This document shows, piece by piece, positions 1 through 11,685 of a DNA stretch of 64,000 nucleotides. The notes beneath the pieces are model-generated. The model had not been told where the DNA came from. It made no database searches and worked only from the letters and a program-made list of their open reading frames with translations. Every line of letters begins with the position of its first letter. Positions within the stretch are counted from its first letter, which is position 1. Both the position numbers and the translations under genes were made by a program. The DNA is from Erythrophleum ivorense (lineage: Eukaryota; Streptophyta; Magnoliopsida; Fabales; Fabaceae): positions 371,429 to 435,428 of the forward strand of contig JAIUCV010000655.1 in NCBI GenBank assembly GCA_026724425.1. The letters run 5' to 3'.

Positions 1-560
1 CATGTAGCGCCGCTCTATATGAAAGAGGATAGAGTGTACTTTCCATGACCCGGTTTAGTTTCGGTCAAACCCTATTCCGAATTCTAAGTTACCCATTGAA
101 TGGATGACTGATTCCGCTCATTTCAGGCTGTCCCCCAGATATGGTATCAAAGCAAAGGTTTAAAGCACCGATTCCCAGTGCCTCTCACACAGTGCCTATC
201 AGAGCAAAGGCTATTAGTTGGGATTTATTCCATTCTTCTAATCTTTTTTCTCGGTCTAAGTTACAGTCTAGGCTTAACCAAATACCTGAGTTTGGGATAG
301 GTTTTGTTTCATATTGTTATAATGGAAGGGGTATGAACATATTTTCTTTTAAGGGAGTGTATATGGTTTCAAACATAAATTCGGTGTTTGTATTTTTCAT
401 TGGTTCTTTATGTCTTAATTCTTGTTGTTCAAGTTCGGTTTCTCTATTTATACTAGTTTCTTCATCTCTTTTTTGATATCTTGGGTCTGATAGATAAGGT
501 GGATTAAAAGGTTGTTTTTCAATTTTGACAGTTTGCATGTTTACTTCATAGTTGTCCTGT
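1..560. mobile_element. retroelement-like remnant with primer-binding-site-like motif
   Basis: At about 141-152 the sequence reads TGGTATCAAAGC, one base off the usual plant tRNA-iMet primer binding site, and a second TATCAGAGC-type match follows near 198. Such sites sit just inside LTR retrotransposons and related reverse-transcribing elements. No conserved gag, protease or polymerase motif is readable; short ORFs on both strands (141-476 plus, 317-538 minus) match nothing I know. The left end lies outside the window, so the class of element cannot be settled. Confidence 0.3.
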
Positions 561-1190
561 AGGTTTAAATATCACAATTCTTTTCTTAGGGATTCTAAAT
601 TAACTTCTTATTGACTCATTCAACGTTCAATTTCTTCATATTTCCAAAAATAATTTTTTAAAATTATTTAAATATTTTTAAATTAATTTTTATATCTGTT
701 ATTATTCTTATTTAAAAAATATATATAAATTTAAAATAATAACAAAATTATTATTACATTAAATTAATATATATATTTATATATTTTTTCTCTCTCCACT
801 TTTTTCTCCATCCAAACGCATAAGAAATTATCAATTTTCCCTTCTCTCGCCTCTTCTCCTCTCTTTTCTCTCCCTCTCCTTTTTTCTTCCCTCATCCAAG
901 CAAAGCGTAACATAACAAAATGATCCAGTTTGAATTTGGCATGGCATACAATGTGGTAAGTATTATAATTTCAATAAAATCTAAACATATCTAAATAACT
1001 TAGATTTTTTTTTTAAGTTTTTACATTTTAATTGTTTTTTTTAAATTAATAATTAAAAAAATTTATTCTTTCTTGTACATCTTTTAATACCAAAAAAAAT
1101 TAAAAAAATTAAAAAAAAATTGAACTAATTAAATCTGAACAACCTAAATAATGCATACGGCACCAAATCCGTTCGCCAAAACGACCCGTT
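561..1190. other. AT-rich spacer with a pyrimidine-rich tract
   Basis: No gene seen. 640-780 is almost pure A/T. 781-900 is a CT-rich block (repeated ctctc and tttttc words). 960-1130 is again A/T-rich with homopolymers. This is the distal upstream flank of the RPL22 gene. Confidence 0.6.
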
Positions 1191-1224
1191 CAAGGTAGCA
1201 CGGATCAGAATTACGGCACCCTAA

Positions 1225-1297
1225 CCCCCATATAAAGTTCACCTAAATCCTAACCCTAATTTCTTCCGCGCTACTCCATTTATGTTTTGGCTCGGGG
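1225..1297 (+). promoter_or_regulatory. putative RPL22 core promoter and 5' leader
   Basis: A TATAAAG box lies at 1231-1237 and a telo-box-like AACCCTAA at 1252-1259, a combination typical of plant ribosomal protein promoters. A GTAATA at 1297-1302 could be the donor of a leader intron ending at the CAG at 1709-1711, 16 bases before the start codon. The leader intron is inferred, not proven. Confidence 0.45.
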
Positions 1298-1727
1298 TAA
1301 TACTCTTTCTCTTATCTTTCTTGCTTGATTTCGTCGAGAGCAAGCGAAAAATGGAATCTTTTATTAATTTTTCCCATTACGTTTGCCTTGATTTAGAGGA
1401 AGTGGTGAGAAACTCATCATAATGTCTTTAAGTTTTCTATGTTTAATTACTAGATTTGCGAAATGTAAGCCTGCTTGCCCTATAAATCTTTATGTCGAAC
1501 TTCAAATGAAGTTTTACACTTTCTTGGAATCCAGATTATGAATCATACGGATGAAGCGTTTTCTCCCTTATTTCTTTGGCCATACTTGCGTATATAGAAC
1601 TAGAAGGAAATGGCGTTGTATAGATGTATATAGATGCATTTCTGCTTGTTCTTCAATGATTTATAACATGACAATTATTTTAAGGATCTCTATATTGTGT
1701 GAGGGCTGCAGAGGTCCAAAAACAAAA

Positions 1728-3204
1728 ATGAGTCGAGGTGGTGCAGTTGCTCCCAAGGGAAAAAAGAAGGTGGCTACTTTCACCATTGATTGTTCCAAGC
1801 CAGTGGAGGACAAGATCATGGACATTGCATCTCTGGAAAAGTTTCTTCAAGAGAGGATTAAAGTTGGTGGCAAGGCTGGTGCTCTTGGGGATGCTATCAC
1901 TATTGCCCGCGAGAAGAACAAGATCACTGTTACCTCGGACAGTAACTTTTCTAAGCGGTAATTTAATTTAATCATAATATTTAAATTTTACATGGGAAAC
2001 TGATTGTGTAGTTTCCTTTGAGATGATATCTATTCTCTGAACCTTTAACTTACATAAAGAGTCGTACTTATTAGGACAACTAATTTTATTGCCTAATTGG
2101 AAATGGACCTGCGTTCAGTCAATTGCAAAGCAAACTTTTTAGGGAAAATTGCATTTAAGGGCTCAAGTTTATAAAATTATAATAAAAGACTTTAAAAAGT
2201 TGAAATTACTCTCAAGTACTAAAATTATTATCACTTTAGTTACTACCAAAGTTGCTTAACTTATACTTTTTCTAAAATTTTGTAGTAATTTTTTTAAACT
2301 TAATATTAAATTTCTTAAAACTTGATAATAATTTTAATCTTTAGAAATAATTTCAATTTTTAAGATTTTTTATTATAAATTTTGTGAAACTTGAGTTTTG
2401 AATGTAATTTTTTCAACCTTTTATTATCAGAATGCCATACACACGCACTTAGGCCTGACAGTGTTCTTAGACCTTAGTTCTTGGGCATGGTCTAGTTGTT
2501 GTAATGCTTTGTCTTGTGTCTCCGGTTGACTATCTCAGTCCTTTCATGGGATAATTACCTGCTTGTTGTTTGGTGTGCATAATGAGTTAGCATGAAATTT
2601 TAGAGTTTATTTATTCATTGGTACTTTGGAATATCAAGGTATGAAATGATGATACTTCCAATTGTGTAGCTTAGTACGCTCCATAGGCCTGTAGCTTATG
2701 CATTGCCATTAAAAGTCCAGTCTCCAGTGGCTTCTTGTCTTGTGAATCGTATCCTATTGAAAATGGACGATGGATATCTTTATTTGCCAAAGTGTGATGC
2801 GGTCCTTCAAATCGCTTTTGTTCATTCTGATTGTCCCTTTTTAATTACTCTGCTGCTTGTCTTTTCTATGGTTCAAACTGCAAATTTGTGGTGTCTGAAT
2901 AGATAGATTGCGTTCATATACATTTGCGCCGCCCTAACCTCAACATCTGGAAAAGGTCTTCTTTGATGTTTTATTTACAATAATTTAACATTTTGATTTC
3001 TATGAAATTGGTTCTACACTTTATCTAATGTTCTGCTCTCTTTTCATATCTGGTTCCAGGTACTTGAAGTATTTGACGAAGAAATATTTAAAGAAACACA
3101 ACGTGAGGGACTGGCTCAGAGTGATTGCTTCTAACAAAGATAGAAGTGTTTATGAACTAAGGTACTTCAACATTGCTGAGAACGAGGGAGAGGATGAAGA
3201 TTAA
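1728..3204 (+). CDS. RPL22: 60S ribosomal protein L22 (eL22)
   Basis: Cytosolic large-subunit ribosomal protein of the eL22 family, which binds rRNA near the polypeptide exit side of the 60S subunit. Two coding exons: 1728-1957 and 3060-3204, split inside an Arg codon (CG|G) by a 1.1-kb intron with GTAATT donor and CCAG acceptor. The product is 124 residues, the usual plant length. It starts MSRGGAVAPKGKKK, contains FTIDCSKPVEDKIMDIASLE and KVGGKAGALGD, then YLKYLTKKYLKKHNVRDWLR, and ends in an acidic tail (NEGEDED). The ATG at 1728 is chosen because it begins the conserved N-terminus; the ORF open from 1551 is probably leader-intron sequence. A TATA box and telo-box lie upstream at 1231-1259. 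Nothing is broken. Confidence 0.95.
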
Positions 3205-6200
3205 TCGATTGATCAGCTTATTCACATAAGAATCTCGTTTACCATCTTCCTTAGTTTTAGCTTTCCATTTTGTATTGCTCAAAATATGTTGCTTTCCTTA
3301 CATTAGGTGCAATTTAACAACTTTGGTTCTTGGAAGTTTTGCGGTCCCTTTAATGTTGGATTGGCAGCAGAGTTCTCTTATCATTTTTGTCAAGTTTCCA
3401 CCTTTAATACAGATTCACTGCATTGTGCTTGTTTCCATGGATCACAAATCACCCCTCCTCCTCAAAGCCCCTCCTTTTTGAGCTCGTGGCGGTTCCTTAA
3501 TAAGCTGCTCAAGGGAGTTGCCTTACTATTATTTATATGTTTCAACCACAGTAGCATTTAGAAAGTAATATCAATATTCCTATAATGTGGATGACACGTA
3601 AGCCAGATAGATATTTAACGTTTCGACTTTATCTGGACTTCATTTGTGAATGATAACCTTATCATGTTCTTGCTGATTTCCTTTTAATGGTATTTTCATG
3701 TTTGCTTGGAAAATGAGAGGGGGATGGAAGTTCGTTGCAAGATAACTCCGTCCGAACGTGGCATTTGTGTACAAAGGCAAGACGTCATGCGGTCATATTA
3801 CCTGCGTTATAAGTTTTAAATGTATTCGATAAAGATATAAATAACTTCGAATATGCAATTTGATGTGACCTACGGGTTCCCATTTCCCATTCCTTCCCGT
3901 CGCTTAGCTAGCAAGGGTAAAACCGGAGAGACTCTAGATTTTCAGTTCAAAGGACGACCTTTCATTCTATCAACGTTAACGTTTCCGTAACTTCACTTGG
4001 TCCTTATCTCATGGAAGTTTCTCTGCAGTCTCTCAGAAGTGAGAAGTACTATGCCTCTTCAGGGTTTGCCGTAGTTTTGCCCCAACTCGCCCCATCATGC
4101 GTCCAAACTCTCCTTTTCCTCTGGCTAGGACAAATGATTATAGCCCATTTCTTCTCTATTTGGATTCACATAACTTCGCGTATCCATTTCGTATCCTTAT
4201 GATCGAGGTAATCATTTTCGATCTTTTTGGGGGCTCATCAAATATCTGTTCAAGATTCTCAATTTTGACACAGTTATTTAGGCCAGAGCATATGATTCTC
4301 GGTACTTTAACGGGCTTGTGATGCATGATTGTTTTTCCAAACAGAGTCGAGTCTCTAATTTTTCTTCTTTCCATTTGCAAGACTCCAATTCCAAGCTTTT
4401 CCAAGTCTCATTGTCACTTTACTGACAATGTAAGTACATAATCACATTTCGGTGATCGGGACTCACATAATTTTTTTTAAGGAAAAGAAATAGGTATAAA
4501 ATGTATACAATTTATACGCTTTGTAAAATTTACTATTCAAATAAAATTTAGTCTGTATCAATTTACATAAAATTTAAATCTTTTATGATAGTATAACATA
4601 TAAAAATGAAAAAAATACCTAAAACACACGATAATTTTTTTTTTTCACGTCTAAGAATCCAAATCCATTGGGTTCATATCTCCCTCCTCTATCACATTTC
4701 TTTCCACCCAAGTCCCAACCACGTGATATAATCATTACTCCAAAAGAAAAAACTTTGATATTTGTGTATTGCGTGTTGGAATGTCACTATATATTCCATC
4801 ATTTCTCTCTCTCCTTCTTTCTTTCTCTGTGTTACCATTGCTTGCATTTTAAGGTTCATCTAGTTTGGCAGCACGGCCTTCCATTCCTGTCTCCTTCACG
4901 CACACTCCAATTTCCAACACTTCAACGTCCTCTTGCTGCAAATGAGCTTCCTTATATGCAAAGCTAAAAAGACACAGCCGCAGAGAGCAGAGTCTCCCAC
5001 TTCCTTAGGAAAACTTCTACTACTACTTCTTTGATTATTTACAGCACTTTTCATTTGACTGCCAAAACCTCCATCATCCTCACGCCATCTCGTACCACTA
5101 CTACCACTCTTCTGACATCCGGTTCAGCTTCAATCCTGTCTAATTGCCTCCATTAACTCACAGTATCGCAGAGACAAATGTAAGGGTAAGTACCAATTGA
5201 TTACATCATCTTGCTGTCAGATTATAGTTGGTCAAGCACTTCAAATGCTCTCGTCAAAAGTCCTCAAGAGTTATTTTCATATTTTGTAATTAATTTCTTC
5301 TTTCTTCTCTCCTTTCTTTTTATCTTCCTCGGTCTTCATCAAAATTTCCTCTTCCTTTTTCTAGAGCCAAAAGGTCTCCAAGTATAATTGTTTTCGAATT
5401 ACAGCATGATAACCGAATAAAATTAGTAAAATAAATAAGAAATATTTGAATGATTTATCGCAATAGAGCATAATTGATTCTACGAATTAGAGTGACTTAA
5501 TTTAAGAGAGTCTTTTTTTTCTGTCCCTTGAGTTTGATAGTGATTTTAATTGAGGTTAGCTTATATATCATAATTAGAGAAGAGATCTAACATATATATA
5601 ATGTCTTATTAATCATTAATCAAATTTATATTATAATGTGTTAACATATAAATATTATATAATCAATTAATCAATTTAAACTTATAATATATCTCAATAA
5701 AAAATATTTTTGATATGAAAATAAAATAATACAAGTAATGTAAACTGACATATAATTTCATGTAAGATTGCCCTTGGATAAGTGTTTAACAGTGAAAAGA
5801 CGTAAATTTGAAACGCAATTATAGTGAAAGCTTGCTAATCAACTTGTTTTTAAAATAAATTAGACAGCCTTTTTTATTTTTAAAATATATACCTTAATTT
5901 AAATTTAAATTTTTAAATAAAACATCCTTAAAAAACTATGTAAAAGAGTATTTTAGTTTAAATATATATAAGTTAATAAAAAAATATTTTGATTCATAAA
6001 ATTTAAAATTAGTATAACCTTTTATTTTTTTAAAAAACCTATACATTTTTAAGGTGAAAGTACAAGTCATGTAATTTCAACAAAATAATAAAGTGTTTCG
6101 TAAATATAGTGGGAAGGACTTTTATGATATGTAAGAAGGCCAGGGTGAAAGATTGTCATTCTTTCTATCAAAGGAAGGGCTCTAACATTTTAATATGGCT

Positions 6201-7090
6201 ACTTGACTTGTAAGGCTTGCTCACTTGCAGTACTGTCTCCGTTCTCGAAGCAATATAAGAATAGTTGGTCAGAAAAACAAGATTCAGTGTCATTATGGAT
6301 GTAGGGAGATAAATAGAGTCCTAATGCTAGCGTCATGCTGTCAAATTATAATTGAAGATCAGGAAGCCAGAGAGGCAGAAACAGTGAAGTAATTCGTATT
6401 GAAGGGTGAAAACTTGTCATCTCGGTGAGAAGTCAGTACGTGGAAATTTAGCGAACACTTCATCTTTATCTACATTGAGATTATATGCGTACTGCACCTT
6501 TGTCCATAAAGTATACACCACAAGGCAGGGAGATAGATGAATAATAATAATAATATTCAACTTGGGTGACGCCAAGAGAGCAGGTTAAGGAAAGTCTACT
6601 GAAGATAAATGTTGTCTGTACTATAATTACTTGTGTTGTGAGTTGTGAGTGCATTATATAGTCCCATGAGCTTTTTAAACTCAACAAAACTGAAGAATTG
6701 GATTGACTTTTTGGTGTTGTAACAGTGTATCCGACAAAATGACAGAGTCTCTATCGGAATGCGAAATGGAAATCAACTATTCAGTGGGAAAAAAAAAAAC
6801 AGCATTGACCAATGCAGAACAGCTAAAATCGTGCTCAGCCGCAGTTAACTTGGGTGGTTCGGTACCTCTCACTCTCAGTCAGCGTCTTCCTTCTGCATTC
6901 CAAATGACCCTGCACAACACCCACTTACACTGCAAAATTAGGCTTTGTTTATGTCCATGTCGCATCTCTAACTTAATAACATGCATGCAATACAACTTCC
7001 ACCCTTCACTTTGTTTTCTCAATAGAAGAAACATATGCACGCCTTACAGGGCAGGAGTGAGGGGAGAAGGAGACGAAAGAGAGATCAAAT
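3205..7090. other. intergenic, no gene recognised
   Basis: Holds the RPL22 3' flank and AT-rich spacer. 4790-5190 is pyrimidine-rich and more complex, resembling a transcribed leader: it ends in a possible splice donor (aagGTAAGT, 5184-5192), but no conserved ORF follows. ORFs at 3275-3561, 4011-4404, 4668-4967 and 6703-7092 match no family I know. A short (ATA)n tract lies near 6540. 6480-7090 is likely the distal 3' part of the MIR164 transcription unit on the minus strand. Confidence 0.55.
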
Positions 7091-7179
7091 AGCTAACCTT
7101 GCTTATACGTAGAATGATCACCCACCGAAGTACTTGAGATAGACAACAAGCAATAGAAAAGAAAAAGGCAGGGAAATCG

Positions 7180-7269
7180 TGTTGGAGAAGGGGAGCACGT
7201 GCAAATTCTGATAAACCAGCTTGGAGCTAGCTTGGAGAGATATGTTGCACGTGCCCTGCTTCTCCAACA
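7180..7269 (-). ncRNA. MIR164: MIR164 precursor hairpin
   Basis: The plus strand carries the exact reverse complement of miR164 at 7246-7266, so on the minus strand the 21-nt mature miRNA (beginning TGGAGAAGCAGGGCAC) lies on the 5' arm. The 3' arm at about 7181-7201 gives a star strand beginning CACGTGCTCCCC. The arms pair along their whole length with only three mismatches around mature positions 8-11, leaving a short loop (about 7204-7244). miR164 directs cleavage of NAC-domain transcription factor mRNAs of the CUC/NAC1 group, controlling organ boundaries, root branching and ageing. The Argonaute-loaded strand starts with T, as expected for AGO1. It could be any of the MIR164a-c paralogues. 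A GA/CT repeat upstream at 7363-7395 lies in the presumed primary transcript. Confidence 0.95.
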
Positions 7270-7273
7270 AGAC

Positions 7274-7474
7274 CTACCCACCCATCCAGCAGATATCCTC
7301 AAGGAACCCAGCTGAGAGTGCATGAGAAGCAAGAGAAGCATATGCCCTTATATGCAGGTTGTCGAGAGAGAGAGAGATAGAGAGAGAAAGAGAAGTGACA
7401 GTGTGGGTAAAAGAGGATTTAAAAGATTGAGTCTGGAAGTAGGCATTCTTTAAAGGCTCATTGGAGCTAAACAA
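7274..7474 (-). other. 66-codon ORF ending just 5' of the mature miR164 (possible leader peptide)
   Basis: On the minus strand an ORF starting MFSSNEPLKNAYFQ ends 8 bases before the mature miR164 arm. Its middle is a Ser/Leu run encoded by the GA/CT repeat at 7363-7395, and its end reads SAGFLEDICWMGG. Some plant primary miRNAs encode short peptides upstream of the hairpin; whether this ORF is translated cannot be told. The repeat-encoded low-complexity core argues for chance. Confidence 0.15.
7363..7395. repeat. (GA)n microsatellite
   Basis: An interrupted GA run on the plus strand, read as CT-rich on the strand of MIR164, about 100 bases 5' of the hairpin. CT-rich leaders are common near plant transcription starts. 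Confidence 0.85.
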
Positions 7475-7479
7475 GCAAT

Positions 7480-10400
7480 CTTGAACTACTCTGCAGTATG
7501 TAATATATTGCTAATAGTTTGGAATTAAAGAGGGGCCACACCCTTCCATTTCAAAACCCGATTTAGACGAACATGGACTGTGGTTCTTCCCCCAAGAATC
7601 CATAAATGCGTGAAACAAGCAGTGCAATAAAATTAGACAAAGTTGCTCACGGTTTGTTTGTTACGAAGTTATCTAATACAAATATAATATAAAAATTTGT
7701 TTTTAAAAACTTAATCAAATAATAGTAAATTAAGAAAATTTTCAATGTATCGTGTTATAATTAAAAAAAAAGTAAAAAAGTTATCTCCATAAATTTAAAT
7801 TTTTGTATTTGTGGACTGTGTAATGCACGTTCTTGTTGTGGAGAGTGGGAGTTGCACTTTGTGGGAAACTTGGAAACTGATAGCACGATATGCCAGATTT
7901 GACTCTGAATTTGACACCCTCCAGTGAATCTTATTCTTTCGGGTGCTTCCACTGTTGGATTGAATCAAGATCCACACACATATCATTACGTATATAAGGG
8001 TCAGATTTGTTGGACACTTTCTGCCGCCAAAATGGGCGCCCCTCGTTCACTTCTTTATTCTAACCCACAAATCCAACCTATCCCAATTCTAATTGCTGAA
8101 TTAATAAAATAAAGACATGAAATTTATATGATTGCGTGTTAGGCGCTAGGGGGAAGGAAGGAAGGAAGGAAGCGGGGGACACTAACACAGGGAGTTCCGA
8201 GGAGGATAAGATTAAAGATTCCCCCTTCTAGTCTTCTACTTTGTTTATTGTTTAGGACTCAAACCTTCAATCCCTCGCCCAGTCCCCGCCATATGGTTTG
8301 TGCTGAATTTCAAAATTCTCATTGTAATTCTGTTCATAAGAGCCGTTTCAAATAACTCGGGCTATTGCCCTTTGAACTCCAGCTTCTTTGACCAAAATTC
8401 GTGCAAAGAATAAAACGTAAAATCTGAACTTCTGATTTATGAAAACTATAGCTCTTTGCAGTGTATATCTTAATACTAAAGTGAGAATTAATTGTGGCTA
8501 AAATGTAAATGTTGATTAACTTGTGCAAGCTGGGATGGTGATGAGTTTGAAAATGTGGTCCTCCTCTGGTTGACTTGACAAGCATCCTGGATTACGAATG
8601 TTATATAGGATCTGTATCAAATTCCGCCCAGACCGGTGGTTTTGGGCTACTGGCCATCTGCAGCTTCCAAAATATCATGATTTCTTGCATGCATGCTTAT
8701 ATGTTTTAAAAGCTGCCCAGTCACTATCCATAAACTACCTACCTTTTATTCTTCTTTTTGTTTTTTGTCATTGTGCCTTCTTCTGAGCGGAAGGTTGGCG
8801 GTGTCAAACTCTGTTAGCTCAGATACAAATATGTGTGTGTCTATATATATATATATATTGATCTGAGCCCAGGAGTTTGGACTGTTATCTCAGCATTCCC
8901 GTAGACGTAATAGAGTATGTATGTTTAAAAGAAGAGAAATGGCTTAAAAGCCAGAAAAGAAAAGTGGGGGGAGTTTTTGGCAAGTAAATATGTCGTTTGC
9001 ATCAGTAGCCGGTTGAAACGAAGCCCATGTTATAATATGTGGTGTGTATCAGGATTAGCTAGTGGGTGTAAGACTGGTCCAAATTGCATAGCCCACTTGC
9101 TGGAAAGCCCATTTGACTATTTGACAATTGATGTGGATCCTTCAAGCTCGTGTCCAGAGTTTGTTGGGAAGGATAAACACGAAAAGTCGTCGAAACATAT
9201 CTTGTCATAGAAATTGGCTGGACTGAAAAGTAAATTGACGTTAAGCATGGGGCTCTTCCACTACTGGTGAACGTCTCTCTCGTCTCTCGTTTATGTCCAA
9301 TTGTCATTTTCGGAGAGCAATTTGTGGGGGTAAATATAGAAAGGCAAAGGAGGAAGAGGAGAAGGAAAAAGACAAAATAAAGAAAAAAAGGAGAAAACGA
9401 CCGAATCATTGCCCCTATTTGACGTAATCTACTTTAATGTATATTTGAGGAGGATGGTGGGAGACCCCCCTAATAATTACAGTTCAGCTTAAAATTAAGA
9501 GTAACTTATATAATTTTTTTAAAAAGTATATTTAAATCATATTTAATATTTTTATTATTTTTAAAAATTAAACTCATTTATTTAATTAATTTTTTATACA
9601 ATATATGTTTATTTCAAAAACAAAATTATTTAATTATCTTTACTATAATATTAAGAATAAAATTATAATTTCAAATTAAAATTTAATATCAATTTAATTA
9701 TTTTTAAAGGAGGAGTATACAAAAGAAGAAGTAAATTTGAAATTTAAATAGCATTAAATAACTGCAAAATATTAAATTTTTTTTATCCCAAAAAACGCAC
9801 TATTTATTGGAAATGATCTAGATTTTCAAAAATAATTTTTTTATAAAAAATTTAAGATTTTAAAGACACTCACTTTACTATGAAATAGTCCTAATTTTTA
9901 AAATAATGAAAATTTAATTAAATTTTAAAGGATAGAGATATATTTAATGTGAAACATAAATTCTCTATTTTAAAGAAACTTAAAATTTTAAAATTCTCTT
10001 TTATCTAAATCCAAGTTATATAGAGTTTTGGAAAAATAAAAAAGTTTGATGTAAAAGAAAGAAGAAGGCTCAAAATTTAAATGATATTAAATAACTAAAA
10101 AGTATAAAAGATTTAAAAGCTATAACTTTTTCCCAAATAGAAGATAAAAATTTCAAAACATTTGTCCAAACAATTACAAATTTAAAGATAATCACTTTTC
10201 TGATTTTTCTATAGATTTAATCTAAGTTTTAGAAATAATTAAAATTAAAAATATAAAAAATTCAAAGGAAATTTGCTCCAATATAATATAAATTTCATAA
10301 ATAGTTATGGCATTTAATATAGTTTAAAATAATTAAAACTTAAATATTTTAAATTTTTAAAAATTATATGATTTTTTATACATTTAGATATGAGTTTAAA

Positions 10401-11360
10401 AATTGAAAATTTAATTAACCAATAAACATTGTATTTTAAAGAAAAAGAGGTGTTTGTGAAGTGATGTGATAGACCGGCCTTTTAGCTTAACTGGAAAAAA
10501 AAAGAGACCAAGAAGAAAAAAAGCTTAGCTGGAAAAACAAACGAATAATATAAAATAAAAGAGCAGTGAGCGTTTATACATGAATTATGCAATTGGGATG
10601 GGACACATCATGGAAGCCAGTGACCAAGCTACGCCTGAATGGCTTGAAAACACTCTATCGAGGGGAAAATTACTGTGCAAGAAAACTCTCCCCAATTACC
10701 AACTTAATATAATATATTGATGATTGTCATGACTTTCATAACTAATTTGGATCAATAGGAAGTACTTATTGACTTATTCAAAAACATTAGCTTTATGCAT
10801 ACAACAGCATATTATTGTTTCTAGCGTCGCACTAACGGTAAAAATAGTACTTTATCAATTAAATAAAGAAATAGTCATTCTCATGATTGTTTCAGCAGTA
10901 TCTAAATTTAAATTTCTGAGGAAAAGTCCAACCGAATCGTAAAGCCGAAACAGTGAGTGCCTCTATCATATTCATTGCCATTAAACCAAAATTTGGGAGT
11001 AATCACCTTTCTTATCCCGAAAGAAGAGGTTGATTTATAATAATATGGGCCCCAATGTTGAAATTATATTCGTGATTGGACTTGTCTCCATTCTCTGAGA
11101 CACTAATTGGGAGGATTGTCAATTTGACATCAAAGTTTACACAGTTCATATCTTATAGTGGAATTTCATATCATCTCCTTAAAAAAATGGGGGGAAAAAA
11201 AGAAAGAAAGATGTGTGATATACTGATACGATCTCAGCCGCGTCTTTCATTTATCATATAGGGCCGCTTTTGTAATTCTGGAAAAATCGAAGGGCTTATC
11301 TTTCCCATTCCGACAAAAGCTAGGGGTATCCTGGACATCGAAATAATCTCTTTGGGAAGA
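7480..11360. other. intergenic, no gene recognised
   Basis: No conserved coding sequence seen on either strand. It includes the presumed MIR164 promoter side (7480-8000), a (GGAA)n tract at 8153-8172, an (AT)n microsatellite at 8842-8859, and strongly A/T-rich sequence at 9480-10440. ORFs of up to 116 codons (for example 9059-9409 minus) have low-complexity translations and no recognisable motif. Confidence 0.55.
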
Positions 11361-11364
11361 TGAC

Positions 11365-11500
11365 TGGTCACGTGAGCTTCCGGCCCCCTGTAATAATGTC
11401 ACTTGTTGCCCTTCGTCTTGAAATCCTCCGAGTTATCGGGACCCGGGTGTACGCCTAACCTTATCTGAACGTGCTTCCCGATCCAATTGCCACGTCATAT
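11365..11500 (+). promoter_or_regulatory. promoter region with G-box/ABRE-like motifs
   Basis: A palindromic CACGTG G-box lies at 11369-11374, an ACGTG core at 11469-11473 and TGCCACGTCA at 11488-11497, about 190-320 bases before the start codon of the DRM1-type gene. G-box/ABRE clusters are bound by bZIP and bHLH factors and fit the hormone- and sugar-responsive behaviour known for this family. Function is inferred from motifs only. Confidence 0.4.
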
Positions 11501-11685
11501 AGTCCCACTTTGATTCTAATCAACGGCTCAGATCGCTCTTCACTTCAAAACTTGTTCGATCCTTAACGCCTCGCCCTCATTAAATATCACTCTCATGTTG
11601 TTCCCTTGATCCTCTTATTCCGGAATCTGGTCTTTGAAGTAGCCGATACGCTGGATCTGTTGTAATACGCTTGATCCTGCCTACC

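Noticed and set aside
1551..1727. N-terminal extension of RPL22 in the open frame from 1551
   Set aside because: The family N-terminus starts at 1728, and an acceptor-like GGCTGCAG at 1704-1711 suggests the upstream part is intron.
4668..5190. A small gene or miRNA precursor in the pyrimidine-rich block
   Set aside because: No conserved ORF, no hairpin with a known miRNA, and only one possible splice donor.
7093..7341. 82-codon minus-strand ORF over the MIR164 hairpin
   Set aside because: It covers the hairpin itself; its frame is explained by the structured RNA, with no protein-like motif.
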